NCBI RefSeq assembly: GCF_001856665.1
Contig: NZ_CP017781.1
Coordinates: 1,240,001-1,304,000 of the forward strand
Reading direction: 5' to 3'
DNA: 64,000 nt
Origin: Rhodobacter xanthinilyticus
Lineage (GTDB): Bacteria > Pseudomonadota > Alphaproteobacteria > Rhodobacterales > Rhodobacteraceae
Shown here: one piece after another, positions 38,178-46,008 of the stretch
Layout: every line of letters starts with the position of its first letter
How positions within the stretch are numbered: the stretch's first letter is position 1
Made by a program: the position numbers and the translations under genes
Notes under the pieces: generated by a model
What the model was told of the DNA's origin: nothing
Databases searched by the model: none
What the model saw: the letters and a program-made list of their open reading frames with translations, nothing else

Positions 38178-38193
38178 ACGTGCCGGGGCGAAG

Positions 38194-38221
38194 AAAAACC
38201 GCCCCGGTCTGACCGGGGCGG
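38194..38221 (-). terminator. Terminator after ilvH
   Basis: On the minus strand CCGCCCCGG-TCAGA-CCGGGGCGG followed by TTTTT, 30 bases after the ilvH stop. Confidence 0.85.
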
Positions 38222-38250
38222 CGAGGGTCGTCGGGGGCTGGGCCGTCGCC

Positions 38251-38814
38251 TCAGGCCGCGCCGCGCGGCAGCGCCGCAACGCCGGTGCGCGCCACATCGA
38301 CAAGCCCGAGCGGACGCATCAGCTCGGCAAAGGCGTCGATCTTGTCGGGCGTGCCGGTGATCTCGAAGACGAAGCTCTCGAGCGTCGAATCCACCACATT
38401 GGCGCGGAAGATATCGGCCAGCCGCAGCGCCTCGACGCGCTTCTCGCCGGTGCCCGCGACCTTGAAGAGCGCAAGCTCCCGCTCGACCGGCTGCGCCTCG
38501 GTGGTCAGGTCGATCACCTGATGCACCGGCACGATCCGGCCAAGCTGAGCCTTGATCTGGTCGATCACCGCCATCGTGCCGCGCGTCACGATGGTGATCC
38601 GCGAGCGGTGGCCCTTGTGGTCGATCTCGGCCACGGTCAGGCTGTCGATGTTGTAGCCGCGCCCGGAGAACAGCCCGATCACCCGCGCCAACACGCCGGC
38701 CTCGTTGTCCACCACCACCGCCAGCGTATGGCTGCGCTCCACTTCCGAGTGGAAATCGCGCAGGTCATAGGCCGAATGCGAGGTCGCGCCCTTCTTGATG
38801 TTCAGAGCGGCCAT
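38251..38814 (-). CDS. ilvH: Acetolactate synthase small (regulatory) subunit
   Basis: 187 residues, regulatory partner of IlvI in branched-chain amino acid synthesis; mediates valine feedback. An N-terminal ACT domain (HTLAVVVDNEAGVLARVIGL and FSGRGYNIDSLTVAEID) is followed by the C-terminal domain (ERELALFKVAG, ESFVFEITGTPDKIDAF). The start at 38814 is MAALNIKKG. It follows ilvI after 80 bases that contain a half palindromic repeat, and ends in a strong terminator. Confidence 0.95.
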   Translation of the reverse strand: MAALNIKKGATSHSAYDLRDFHSEVERSHTLAVVVDNEAGVLARVIGLFSGRGYNIDSLTVAEIDHKGHRSRITIVTRGTMAVIDQIKAQLGRIVPVHQVIDLTTEAQPVERELALFKVAGTGEKRVEALRLADIFRANVVDSTLESFVFEITGTPDKIDAFAELMRPLGLVDVARTGVAALPRGAA

Positions 38815-38841
38815 TGCCTCTCTCCTCTGATCGAAATTGCG

Positions 38842-38887
38842 TTCATCTTGCCCCAAATATCCTGGGGGTCCGGGGGCAAGGCCCCCG
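38842..38887. repeat. Class A palindromic repeat, half copy (ilvI-ilvH)
   Basis: TTCATCTTGCCCCAAATATC followed by CTGGGGG and a GGGGGC-AAG-GCCCCC hairpin lies inside the ilvI-ilvH spacer. It could pause transcription or shape the mRNA between the two subunits. Confidence 0.75.
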
Positions 38888-38894
38888 GCTTGTC

Positions 38895-40640
38895 TCACAC
38901 CAGCGCCGCCCCCGAGGTGAAGGCCGCCGCATCGGCCGCGAGCAGCATCTCGTTATGCGGCTTGCCCGAGGGGATCATCGGGAAGCAGTTCTCATGCTTC
39001 TCGACGAGGCAATCGAAGAGCACCGGCCCGTCGTGGTTGATCATCTCCAGGATCGCATCGTCGAGATCCTTCGGATCGGAGACCATGATCCCCTTCCAGC
39101 CAAAGGCCTCGGCGAGCTTCACGAAATCGGGCAGGCTCTCCGACCAGCTTTGCGAATAGCGCCCGCCATGCAAGAGATCTTGCCACTGACGCACCATCCC
39201 GAGCCGCTCGTTGTTGAGGATGAACTGCTTGACCGGGGTGCGGAACTGGGTCGCGGTGCCCATTTCCTGCATGTTCATCAGCCAGCTCGCCTCGCCCGCC
39301 ACGTTGATCACCAGCGCATCGGGATGCGCGATCTGCACGCCGATCGAGGCGGGGAACCCATAGCCCATCGTGCCGAGCCCGCCCGACGTCATCCAGCGGT
39401 TGGGCGCCTCAAATCCCAGAAACTGCGCCGCCCACATCTGGTGCTGGCCCACTTCGGTGGTGATGTAGCGATCGCGCCCCTTGGTCAGCGCCTCGAGCCG
39501 CTCCAGCGCATATTGCGGCTTGATGACCGTTTCCGAGCCCGTATAGGCGAGGCATTTGACCTTCTTCCAGCCGTCGATCTTGGCCCACCACTTGGCCAAG
39601 CCCTCCTTGTTGACCTTGCGCCCGCGCGCCTTCCAGACCTTGAGCACATCCTCGAGCACATGGCCCACATCGCCCACGATCGGCAGATCGACATGCACGA
39701 TCTTGTTGATCGAGGAAGCGTCGATATCGACATGGACCTTGGTCGATTTCGGCGAGAAATCCGAAACCCGCCCGGTGATCCGGTCGTCGAACCGCGCGCC
39801 GAGGTTGATCATCAGATCGCAGTCATGCATCGCGAGATTGGCTTCATAGAGCCCGTGCATGCCGAGCATGCCCAGCCAATGCTTGCCGCTCGCCGGGTAG
39901 GAGCCGAGGCCCATCAGCGTCGAGGTGATCGGGAAGCCGGTCGCATCGACCAGCTCGCACATCAGCTGGCTCGCCGCCGGGCCCGAGTTCACCACCCCGC
40001 CGCCGGTGTAGAAGATCGGCCGCTCGGCGGTCTCGATCAGCTCGACGAGCTTGGTGATCGCCTCGATATCGCCCTTCACCTTCGGCTGATAATTCGAGGT
40101 ATTGGCCTGTTTCGGGCCGGTATAGGTGCCGGTGGCGAATTGCACATCCTTCGGCAGGTCGATCAGCACCGGGCCGGGGCGCCCCGAGGTCGCCACATGG
40201 AAGGCCTGATGGATCGTCTCGGCCAGCTTGTCGGTATCCTTCACCAGCCAGTTATGCTTGGTGCAGGGCCGCGTGATGCCCACCGTATCGGCCTCCTGGA
40301 AACCATCGGTGCCGATCATGAAGGTCGGCACCTGGCCCGAGAACACGACAAGCGGGATGCTGTCCATCAGCGCATCGGTCAGCCCGGTGACCGCATTGGT
40401 CGCGCCGGGCCCCGAGGTCACCAGCGCGCAGCCCGGCTTGCCGGTCGAGCGCGCATAGCCCTCCGCCATGTGGATCGCGGCCTGTTCGTGGCGCACGAGG
40501 ATGTGGCGGATGTCGTTTTGCTGGAAGATCGCATCATAGATCGGCAGGACCGCGCCCCCCGGATAGCCGAAGATCACTTCGACGCCTTGATCCTTGAGCG
40601 CCTGCACCACCATATCCGCGCCGGTCATCTGCCGTGACAT
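38895..40640 (-). CDS. ilvI: Acetolactate synthase large (catalytic) subunit
   Basis: 581 residues from the ATG at 40640; GGAGA precedes it at the best spacing, with ATGs at 40643 and 40652 also possible. Condenses pyruvate to acetolactate or acetohydroxybutyrate. Thiamine-activating E52 in HEQAAIHMAEGYARS. The thiamine-diphosphate motif, usually GDGS or GDA(S), reads GEAS (E450), with N477 27 residues later; the FAD and herbicide-site region PVLIDLPKDVQF is normal. It is probably controlled by the attenuator at 40686-40787. Confidence 0.95.
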   Translation of the reverse strand: MSRQMTGADMVVQALKDQGVEVIFGYPGGAVLPIYDAIFQQNDIRHILVRHEQAAIHMAEGYARSTGKPGCALVTSGPGATNAVTGLTDALMDSIPLVVFSGQVPTFMIGTDGFQEADTVGITRPCTKHNWLVKDTDKLAETIHQAFHVATSGRPGPVLIDLPKDVQFATGTYTGPKQANTSNYQPKVKGDIEAITKLVELIETAERPIFYTGGGVVNSGPAASQLMCELVDATGFPITSTLMGLGSYPASGKHWLGMLGMHGLYEANLAMHDCDLMINLGARFDDRITGRVSDFSPKSTKVHVDIDASSINKIVHVDLPIVGDVGHVLEDVLKVWKARGRKVNKEGLAKWWAKIDGWKKVKCLAYTGSETVIKPQYALERLEALTKGRDRYITTEVGQHQMWAAQFLGFEAPNRWMTSGGLGTMGYGFPASIGVQIAHPDALVINVAGEASWLMNMQEMGTATQFRTPVKQFILNNERLGMVRQWQDLLHGGRYSQSWSESLPDFVKLAEAFGWKGIMVSDPKDLDDAILEMINHDGPVLFDCLVEKHENCFPMIPSGKPHNEMLLAADAAAFTSGAALV

Positions 40641-40685
40641 CATTCTCTCCATTCACCGGGGCCGCGCCCCAACCCGTTTCGCAAC

Positions 40686-40713
40686 AAAAAGCCCTCGCAT
40701 TTCGGGCGAGGGC
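40686..40713 (-). terminator. ilvIH attenuator terminator
   Basis: On the minus strand GCCCTCGC-CCGAAAT-GCGAGGGC-TTTTT. It lies after the leader peptide gene and 46 bases before ilvI. A competing antiterminator is formed by 40747-40755 and 40712-40720 (GCGCATGGG with CCCATGCGC), which overlaps the base of this terminator. Confidence 0.8.
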
Positions 40714-40739
40714 GCATGGGAACCTTCATGGTCAAACCG

Positions 40740-40787
40740 TCACCGGCCCATGCGCGTGATCCCTACGACGACAAGAAGCGAGAGCAT
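40740..40787 (-). CDS. ilvL: ilvIH leader peptide
   Basis: A 15-residue peptide MLSLLVVVGITRMGR and a stop codon, encoded on the minus strand. Seven of its first ten residues are the regulatory branched-chain amino acids: three Leu, three Val and one Ile. AAAGGA lies seven bases before the ATG. Stalling at these codons should free the segment at 40747-40755, which then pairs with 40712-40720 and blocks the terminator. It is too short for usual gene callers. The gene symbol follows the convention for leader peptides. Confidence 0.75.
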   Translation of the reverse strand: MLSLLVVVGITRMGR

Positions 40788-40816
40788 CGCTGATCCTTTC
40801 CATTGCGTTGGGGCGG

Positions 40817-40845
40817 ACATTAGAAAGCCCGGGCGGGGGCGTCAA
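40817..40845 (-). promoter_or_regulatory. ilvIH promoter
   Basis: On the minus strand TTGACG (40845-40840), 17-base spacer, TAATGT (40822-40817). Transcription would start near 40810, about 20 bases before the leader peptide. Position and fit to the sigma-70 pattern support it. Confidence 0.65.
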
Positions 40846-40981
40846 TGGGGGTTTTGTGAATATTATGTCGCAGTCTGGGGTGAAAACGTGAATTTTGTTG
40901 CGTGTGCCGGGTTGCAGGCGGACATTTTCGGAAATTCGGCGGGGTGGCGCGGCGCGGCGGGGGCTGAGTCGCGCCCGCCGT

Positions 40982-41431
40982 TCAGTCCGCCGGAAGGAGC
41001 GCCGGGTTCCAGACCACCTCCCACAGATGGCCGTCGGGGTCGGCAAAATACCCGCCATAGCCGCCCCAGAAGGTCTCCTGCGCGGGCTTGATCACCCGCG
41101 CCCCGGCGGCCCCGGCCGCGGCCATCACCGCATCGACCTCGGCGCGGGTGGCGACATTATGGCCCAGCGAGAGCCGGGTCGCGCCGCCGCCCTCTCCGCC
41201 GCCCTCTCCGCCGCCGCCGCCCGGCGCGAGCCCGGTCTCATGGGCGAGATCCGCCGCGGCCCAGAGCGCGAGCCGCACACCCCCCTCGAGATCGAAAAAC
41301 GCCACCGCCCCATGCTCGAACTCCCGCCCGACGATCCCCGCGCTCGGCCAGCCAAGGCCCGCGTGGTAAAACCCGAAGGCGCGCTCGAGATCGGCCACGG
41401 CCAGGGTCAGAACGGTCAGACGGGGGCGCAT
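40982..41431 (-). CDS. VOC (glyoxalase/bleomycin-resistance fold) protein
   Basis: 149 residues, beta-alpha-beta fold: LTVLTLAVADLERAFGFYHAGLGW at the N-terminus and FWGGYGGYFADPDGHLWEVVWNP at the C-terminus. Residues 71-83 are a GGGGGEGGGEGGG insertion coded by a short 9-base repeat in the DNA, in the loop between the two modules. The metal-site His and Glu are present. The reaction is unknown. Its start overlaps the frame of the frameshifted gene upstream by 16 bases. Confidence 0.8.
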   Translation of the reverse strand: MRPRLTVLTLAVADLERAFGFYHAGLGWPSAGIVGREFEHGAVAFFDLEGGVRLALWAAADLAHETGLAPGGGGGEGGGEGGGATRLSLGHNVATRAEVDAVMAAAGAAGARVIKPAQETFWGGYGGYFADPDGHLWEVVWNPALLPAD

Positions 41432-42437
41432 GGGGGCTCCTGTGGTGAGTGGGGTTCGGGAGGCGGCCTCTGCAGCACGAATGTTTTGGTCGAAAGGCCG
41501 GCATAAGCGAAGGTCGCCTCCGCGAGCTCGGCCGCGTCTTTGTCAAACGTCACGAACATATCGCAGCGGGCGGCCTCTTCGATATGTCGCGCGTCACGAA
41601 CTTGGCTTGCGAACTTTGAATGTTGCTGATTTCCGCCAAAGTAGCCCTTCAGCCGCACAAGCCCCATGCTGAAGAGCGCCATCGAGAGCCCGACCAATTC
41701 TCCCGTCGAGATCGAACGGGTCTGAGCGAACTTCTCGGGGTATAACTCCACAAAGGCTTTGCGCTCCTCCTCGGGAAGGCCCGACAACAGGTGATGGACC
41801 TTTTCGAGGGCCGGCATGTTGCGCATCGGGTCACCCCTGCGGGCGTGATCTCGCAGAGCGTCCAGTTTTTCCCAATCCTCAGCGGGGTCTATCTTGCCCA
41901 GTTCATCTGTGCTCTGCGCGATGCGGCCTGCGAAAGAGAGGCGAAACGCGTCGCGCAGTTGGGCGTCCTCGGCGGGGAGACGCGACAGAAGATGCTCAAC
42001 CATGGTGGTCTCGGTTTCATGCGCGATGTCTTGCATGTCTCGGTCACGTTGGCCGCCGCAAAGGTGATGCAGGGGGCCCAGCATGGCCTCGAAGGCGTCC
42101 CATATCCCGCTAGGCTCTTGATGTTCGGCAAATCGCCTCGCGGCGTCGCCCGGCTCATGCAGCTGATCCGCGCGTGGATATTGTGCTCCGCGCTGGGGTT
42201 GCGGAGAAAAACGGCGTCGAGCTCGGTCAGGAGGCGCGCATAATCGGCCGGACGGTTGCGCATCTCGTAGAGGTGCACGTCGGAGAAGGCGAAGCGCAGC
42301 CCAGCCTGGCGGAGCACGTCCTTCCATGGCGCGATATCGGCGTCGAGCAGTTTGCTGTAAACATTCTGATCGAGATACGCGATTTGCTCTCGCGGCCTCG
42401 CGTCCCCCTGCTCGGGGACTTTCTCCGTCTCGCTCAT
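41416..42437 (-). pseudogene. Frameshifted PIN-like protein gene
   Basis: Two minus-strand frames form one protein. The N-terminal part (ATG at 42437, GGAGG before it) reads REQIAYLDQNVYSKLL, FSDVHLYEMRNRPADY, like the first metal site of PIN domains. The C-terminal part (to the stop at 41416) reads RDARHIEEAARCDMFVTFDKDAA, like the last PIN sites. A single missing base in the CGCGCG run near 42169-42174 would join them into about 340 residues (NIHAR-DQLHEPGDAARRFAEHQ). Codon bias is weaker than around it, suggesting transfer. A sequencing error is possible. Confidence 0.7.
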
Positions 42438-42548
42438 CATGACCTCCACCGGGGCGCTCATTTTCTGATCTTCCGTTCAACTTCCCTCTCGCGCAAGAAA
42501 ATGTTAACGAGCGCGCTTATCGGGCGACTCTGCGCATGACGTGCGAAA

Positions 42549-42569
42549 CTGGTCATAATTTCCGACCAG
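42549..42569. promoter_or_regulatory. Inverted repeat before dctQ
   Basis: CTGGTC-N9-GACCAG, a perfect six-base inverted repeat, lies in the divergent gap between the PIN-like gene and dctQ. CTGGTC/GACCAG half-sites are typical of FadR-type GntR regulators, though their spacing is usually shorter. A possible operator for the TRAP genes. Confidence 0.4.
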
Positions 42570-42663
42570 ATTGGCCAAATTTCTTGACCTGCGCCAAGAA
42601 CCCGTCCAAGGAACGCTGACCGCCCCCGGCGCATGGGGGCCAAACAGGGAAGGGGAGGGAGAG

Positions 42664-43233
42664 ATGGGCGGTTTGCTGGCGCTGTCGCGCCTGATCGACC
42701 GGATCAACGAGACGATCGGCAAGGGCGTGTCCTGGCTGATCCTGGCGGCGGTGATCATCTCGGCGGCCAATGCGGTCATTCGCAAGGTCTTCAATATTTC
42801 GTCGAACGCATGGCTCGAGGCGCAGTGGTATCTCTACGGCGCGGCCTTCCTGCTGGCGGCGGCCTATACGCTCAAGCAAAACGAGCATATCCGCATCGAC
42901 ATCGTCTACGGCGCCTTCTCGCGCCGGGTGCAGCACTGGATCGATCTCTTCGGCCATGTGGTGTTCCTGCTGCCCTTCGTCGGGCTGATGCTCTACCTGC
43001 TCGGGCCTTTCGTGATGCGCTCCTATCATTCGGGCGAGATGTCGACCAACGCGGGCGGGCTGATGCTGTGGCCGGCCAAGGCGCTCTTGCTGATCGGCTT
43101 CTCGCAGATGTTCGCCCAAGGGGTGTCGGAGATCATCAAGAAGATCGCGGTGATGCGCGGGCTGATCGAGGACCCGTTCCCGGCGACCGGCCATCACGGC
43201 CTTGATCCGATCGCGAAAGAGGAGGGGCTGTGA
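42664..43233 (+). CDS. dctQ: TRAP transporter small membrane subunit DctQ
   Basis: 189 residues with four predicted membrane helices, the usual DctQ layout (ISAANAVIRKVFNISSNAWLEAQWYLYGA is the signature region, noted here by NAWLEAQWYLYGA; then TLKQNEHIRIDIVYG). ATG at 42664 with GGGAGGGAGAG before it. It partners DctM; the periplasmic binding protein DctP is not in the window. Its stop overlaps the dctM start. Confidence 0.9.
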   Translation: MGGLLALSRLIDRINETIGKGVSWLILAAVIISAANAVIRKVFNISSNAWLEAQWYLYGAAFLLAAAYTLKQNEHIRIDIVYGAFSRRVQHWIDLFGHVVFLLPFVGLMLYLLGPFVMRSYHSGEMSTNAGGLMLWPAKALLLIGFSQMFAQGVSEIIKKIAVMRGLIEDPFPATGHHGLDPIAKEEGL

Positions 43234-45056
43234 TGATGGAACTTATCGCGCAGAACATGGCGCCGATCATGTTCGTCTCGCTGATCTTCTTCCTGCTCTT
43301 GGGCTATCCGGTGGCCTTTGCGCTGGCCGCGAACGGGCTTTTGTTCTTCGTCATCGGCACCGAGCTCGCGCCGCTCTCGAATGGCACGATCAACCTGAGC
43401 TGGCCGCTTCTGAACGCGATGCCGGAGCGGTTCTGGGGGGTGTTGAGCAACGACACATTGCTCGCGATCCCGTTCTTCACCTTCATGGGGATCGTGCTGG
43501 AGAAATCCGGCATGGCGGAGGATCTGCTCGACACGATCGGCCAGCTTTTCGGGCCGGTGCGCGGCGGGCTTGCCTATGCGGTGATCATCGTCGGCGCGCT
43601 CTTGGCGGCGACGACGGGGGTCGTGGCGGCCTCGGTGATCGCGATGGGGCTGATCAGCTTGCCGATCATGCTGCGCTATGGCTATGACCGCTCGCTCGCC
43701 TCGGGCGTGATCGCGGCCTCGGGGACGCTCGCGCAGATCATCCCGCCCTCGCTCGTGCTGATCGTGCTGGCCGACCAGCTCGGCCGCTCGGTGGGCGATA
43801 TGTATAAAGGCGCGCTGATCCCGTCCTTCGTGCTGACCGGGATCTATCTGGGCTATGTGCTGGTGATGTCCTTCCTCAAGCCGCAGTCGATGCCGGCCCT
43901 GCCCAAGGAGGCGCGCACGCTCGGCTCGGGGGTGATGTCGCTGATCGTGGCGCTGGCGATCGGCACGGGGGTCTTCTACGCGGCGTTCAAATGGTTCGAC
44001 AACGGCGTCAACACCAAGAACGCCGAGATCCTGGCGGCCTCGGTGGCGGTGATCGTGACCTATCTCTTGGCGCTGATCGACAAGGGGCTCAAGATCAACC
44101 TGATGAGCCGGCTGGCGCAACAGGTGGTGATCGTGCTGATCCCGCCCTTGGCGCTGATCTTCCTCGTGCTCGGCACGATCTTCCTCGGGGTCGCGACGCC
44201 CACCGAAGGCGGCGCGATGGGCGCGGTCGGGGCGCTGATCCTCTCGGCGGTGAAGCGGCGCCTCGATGGCGGGGTGGTGCGCGAGGCGCTGGCGGCGACG
44301 ACCCGGCTCTCGGCCTTCGTGATGTTCATCCTCCTGGGCGCGCGGGTCTTCTCGCTGACCTTCTACGGCGTGAACGGCCACCTCTGGGTCGAGCATCTCT
44401 TGACCTCGCTGCCGGGTGGCGAGACGGGCTTCCTGATCGTCGTCTCGATCCTGGTGTTCTTCCTCGCCTTCTTCCTCGATTTCTTCGAGCTGGCCTTCAT
44501 CATCGTGCCGCTTCTGGCACCGGCGGCCGAGAAGATGGGGATCGACCTGGTCTGGTTCGGGGTGATCCTCGGCGTGAACATGCAGACCTCGTTCATGCAC
44601 CCGCCGTTCGGCTTCGCGCTGTTCTTCCTGCGCTCGGTCGCGCCGAAGGTGCCCTATCTCGACAAGGTCACCGGCAAGCTCACCGATCCGGTGAAGACCT
44701 CGCAGATCTACTGGGGCGCGGTGCCCTTCGTGTTCATCCAGATCGCGATGATCGGCGTGGTGATGGCCTTCCCGGGGATGGTGATGCATTACAAGGGCAA
44801 GGTCGTGGATCCCTCGACGGTCGAGTTCAAGCTGCCCGACATGCCGGGCCTGGGCGGGCTCGATGGCGGCCTCGGCGGCGGGCTTCCGGGCGCGGCCCCG
44901 GGCGCGCTGCCCGCGCCGGGCGGGCTCGGCCTGCCGCCGCTGGGCGGCCCGGGCGCGCCGACCGGCGCCCCCGCGGCGCCCCCGCAGGGCGGCGACGCGA
45001 GCCTCGGCATCCCCGCCCCGATGGGGCTCGGCACGCTTCCCCCGATCTCGAACTGA
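43233..45056 (+). CDS. dctM: TRAP transporter large permease subunit DctM, with a proline/glycine-rich tail
   Basis: 607 residues. About 12-14 membrane helices (residues 1-525) with the DctM pattern NDTLLAIPFFTFMGIVLEKSG (here NDTLLAIPFFTFMG) and IPPSLVLIVLADQLGRSVG. From about residue 530 a 75-residue tail is rich in Pro, Gly and Ala (GLGGLDGGLGGGLPGAAPGA and similar), not usual for the family. Start ATG at 43233 overlaps the dctQ stop (TGATG). The Na+-coupled substrate, probably an organic acid, cannot be told without DctP. Confidence 0.9.
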   Translation: MMELIAQNMAPIMFVSLIFFLLLGYPVAFALAANGLLFFVIGTELAPLSNGTINLSWPLLNAMPERFWGVLSNDTLLAIPFFTFMGIVLEKSGMAEDLLDTIGQLFGPVRGGLAYAVIIVGALLAATTGVVAASVIAMGLISLPIMLRYGYDRSLASGVIAASGTLAQIIPPSLVLIVLADQLGRSVGDMYKGALIPSFVLTGIYLGYVLVMSFLKPQSMPALPKEARTLGSGVMSLIVALAIGTGVFYAAFKWFDNGVNTKNAEILAASVAVIVTYLLALIDKGLKINLMSRLAQQVVIVLIPPLALIFLVLGTIFLGVATPTEGGAMGAVGALILSAVKRRLDGGVVREALAATTRLSAFVMFILLGARVFSLTFYGVNGHLWVEHLLTSLPGGETGFLIVVSILVFFLAFFLDFFELAFIIVPLLAPAAEKMGIDLVWFGVILGVNMQTSFMHPPFGFALFFLRSVAPKVPYLDKVTGKLTDPVKTSQIYWGAVPFVFIQIAMIGVVMAFPGMVMHYKGKVVDPSTVEFKLPDMPGLGGLDGGLGGGLPGAAPGALPAPGGLGLPPLGGPGAPTGAPAAPPQGGDASLGIPAPMGLGTLPPISN

Positions 45057-45071
45057 TCATGTGAAAAAGAA

Positions 45072-45099
45072 AAACGGCGGCCTCTCGGGGCCGCCGTTT
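45072..45099 (+). terminator. Terminator after dctM
   Basis: AAACGGCGGCC-TCTCGG-GGCCGCCGTTT, a perfect 11-base stem, 15 bases after the dctM stop. Confidence 0.8.
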
Positions 45100-45119
45100 C
45101 GTATTCGGGGGAGGGCGCA

Positions 45120-45257
45120 GGGGGCGCTGCCCCCTCTGGCCTGCGGCCATTCACCCCCGGGATATTTGGAGCAAGATGAAATCAGGGGCGGGTTCCCATT
45201 CATCTTGCCTCAAATATCCCGGGGGGCTGCCCAAGGGGCAGCGGGGGCAGCGCCCCC
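45120..45257. repeat. Class A palindromic repeat, full copy 3
   Basis: Left arm: GGGGGCGCTGCCCCC, TCTGGCCTGCGGCCATTCA, CCCCCGGGATATTTGGAGCA, AGATGAA; right arm TTCATCTTGCCTCAAATATC, CCGGGG, GGGGGCAGCGCCCCC. Its left arm is identical to the right arm of copy 4 (reverse-complemented) over about 65 bases. Convergent dctM/DUF1289 gap. Confidence 0.88.
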
Positions 45258-45278
45258 TCCGGCGCAAGTTGAACGGGA

Positions 45279-45536
45279 TCAGCCCTGATCGGGGGCGGAG
45301 CGGGTGCGTCCGCCGCGGCGCTGTTTGAGGCGGGGCGCGCGCGCGGGAAGCTCGGCCATCACCGCGCGCCGCTCCTCTGGGCTCATCCGCGACCAGCCGC
45401 CGATCTCGGCCAGCGTGCGGTAGCAGCCCACGCAGATCTTCTCCTCGGGGTGGATTGCGCAGAGCTTCACGCAGGGGCTCTCGATCTCCTCGCGCGTCCA
45501 GACCGCATCGGTATTTTTCCGCGTGTTTTCAGCCAT
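45279..45536 (-). CDS. DUF1289 family protein
   Basis: 85 residues with the DUF1289 cysteine pattern C22-X3-C26-X8-C35-X2-C38 in SPCVKLCAIHPEEKICVGCYRT, probably a metal or Fe-S site. WSRMSPEERRAVMAELPARA follows, typical of the family. The start at 45536 lies inside the ruvX gene's end (eight-base overlap). The function is unknown. Confidence 0.9.
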   Translation of the reverse strand: MAENTRKNTDAVWTREEIESPCVKLCAIHPEEKICVGCYRTLAEIGGWSRMSPEERRAVMAELPARAPRLKQRRGGRTRSAPDQG

Positions 45537-46008
45537 GTGCCCCGCCCATATAGCCCAGCCGGTCGAGCGCGCCCTGCAAGATGAACCCGGCCGCCACATG
45601 GTCGATCACCTCGGCGCGGCGCTTGCGGCTCATGTCGGCCTCGAGCATGGCGCGTTCGGCCGCGACGGTCGAGAGGCGTTCATCCCAGAAGGTGATCGGC
45701 AGCGGCGAGAGTTTTTCGAGGTTGCGCGCGAAGGCCCGCGTCGACTGGCAGCGCGGGCCCTCCGAGCCGTCCATGTTCATCGGCAGCCCGAGCACGAGCC
45801 CCGCGATCTCGCGCTCGGCGGTGATCTTCAGCAGCTTCTCGACATCGAGGGTGAATTTCTCGCGCCGGATCGTCGAGAGCGGCGAGGCGACCGAGCGCAG
45901 CCGGTCGGAGACCGCCACGCCAATCGTCTTGGTGCCGAGATCGAGCCCGGCCAGCGCGCCGAAGCGGGGCAGGGCGGCGGCGAACTCCTCGATGCTCGCG
46001 CAGATCAT
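45529..46008 (-). CDS. ruvX: Holliday-junction resolvase-like protein RuvX/YqgF
   Basis: 159 residues, RNase H fold. Catalytic pattern LAGLDLGTKTIGVAVSD (Asp), VLGLPMNMDGSEGPRCQ, FWDERLSTVAAE (Glu region) and RKRRAEVIDHVAAGFILQ (Asp). In other bacteria YqgF is linked to 16S rRNA processing. The start at 46008 overlaps the ccmI stop by four bases, and its stop overlaps the DUF1289 start. Confidence 0.93.
   Translation of the reverse strand: MICASIEEFAAALPRFGALAGLDLGTKTIGVAVSDRLRSVASPLSTIRREKFTLDVEKLLKITAEREIAGLVLGLPMNMDGSEGPRCQSTRAFARNLEKLSPLPITFWDERLSTVAAERAMLEADMSRKRRAEVIDHVAAGFILQGALDRLGYMGGAHG

Larger units (their letters stand above)
40641..40981. other. Leader region between ilvI and the VOC gene
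   Basis: 341 bases without a long gene. It holds the ilvIH promoter, leader peptide and attenuator (40686-40845). The remaining 40846-40981 is AT-richer than its surroundings and shows no gene I can support; it may include upstream control for ilv and the terminator region of the VOC gene. Confidence 0.6.
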
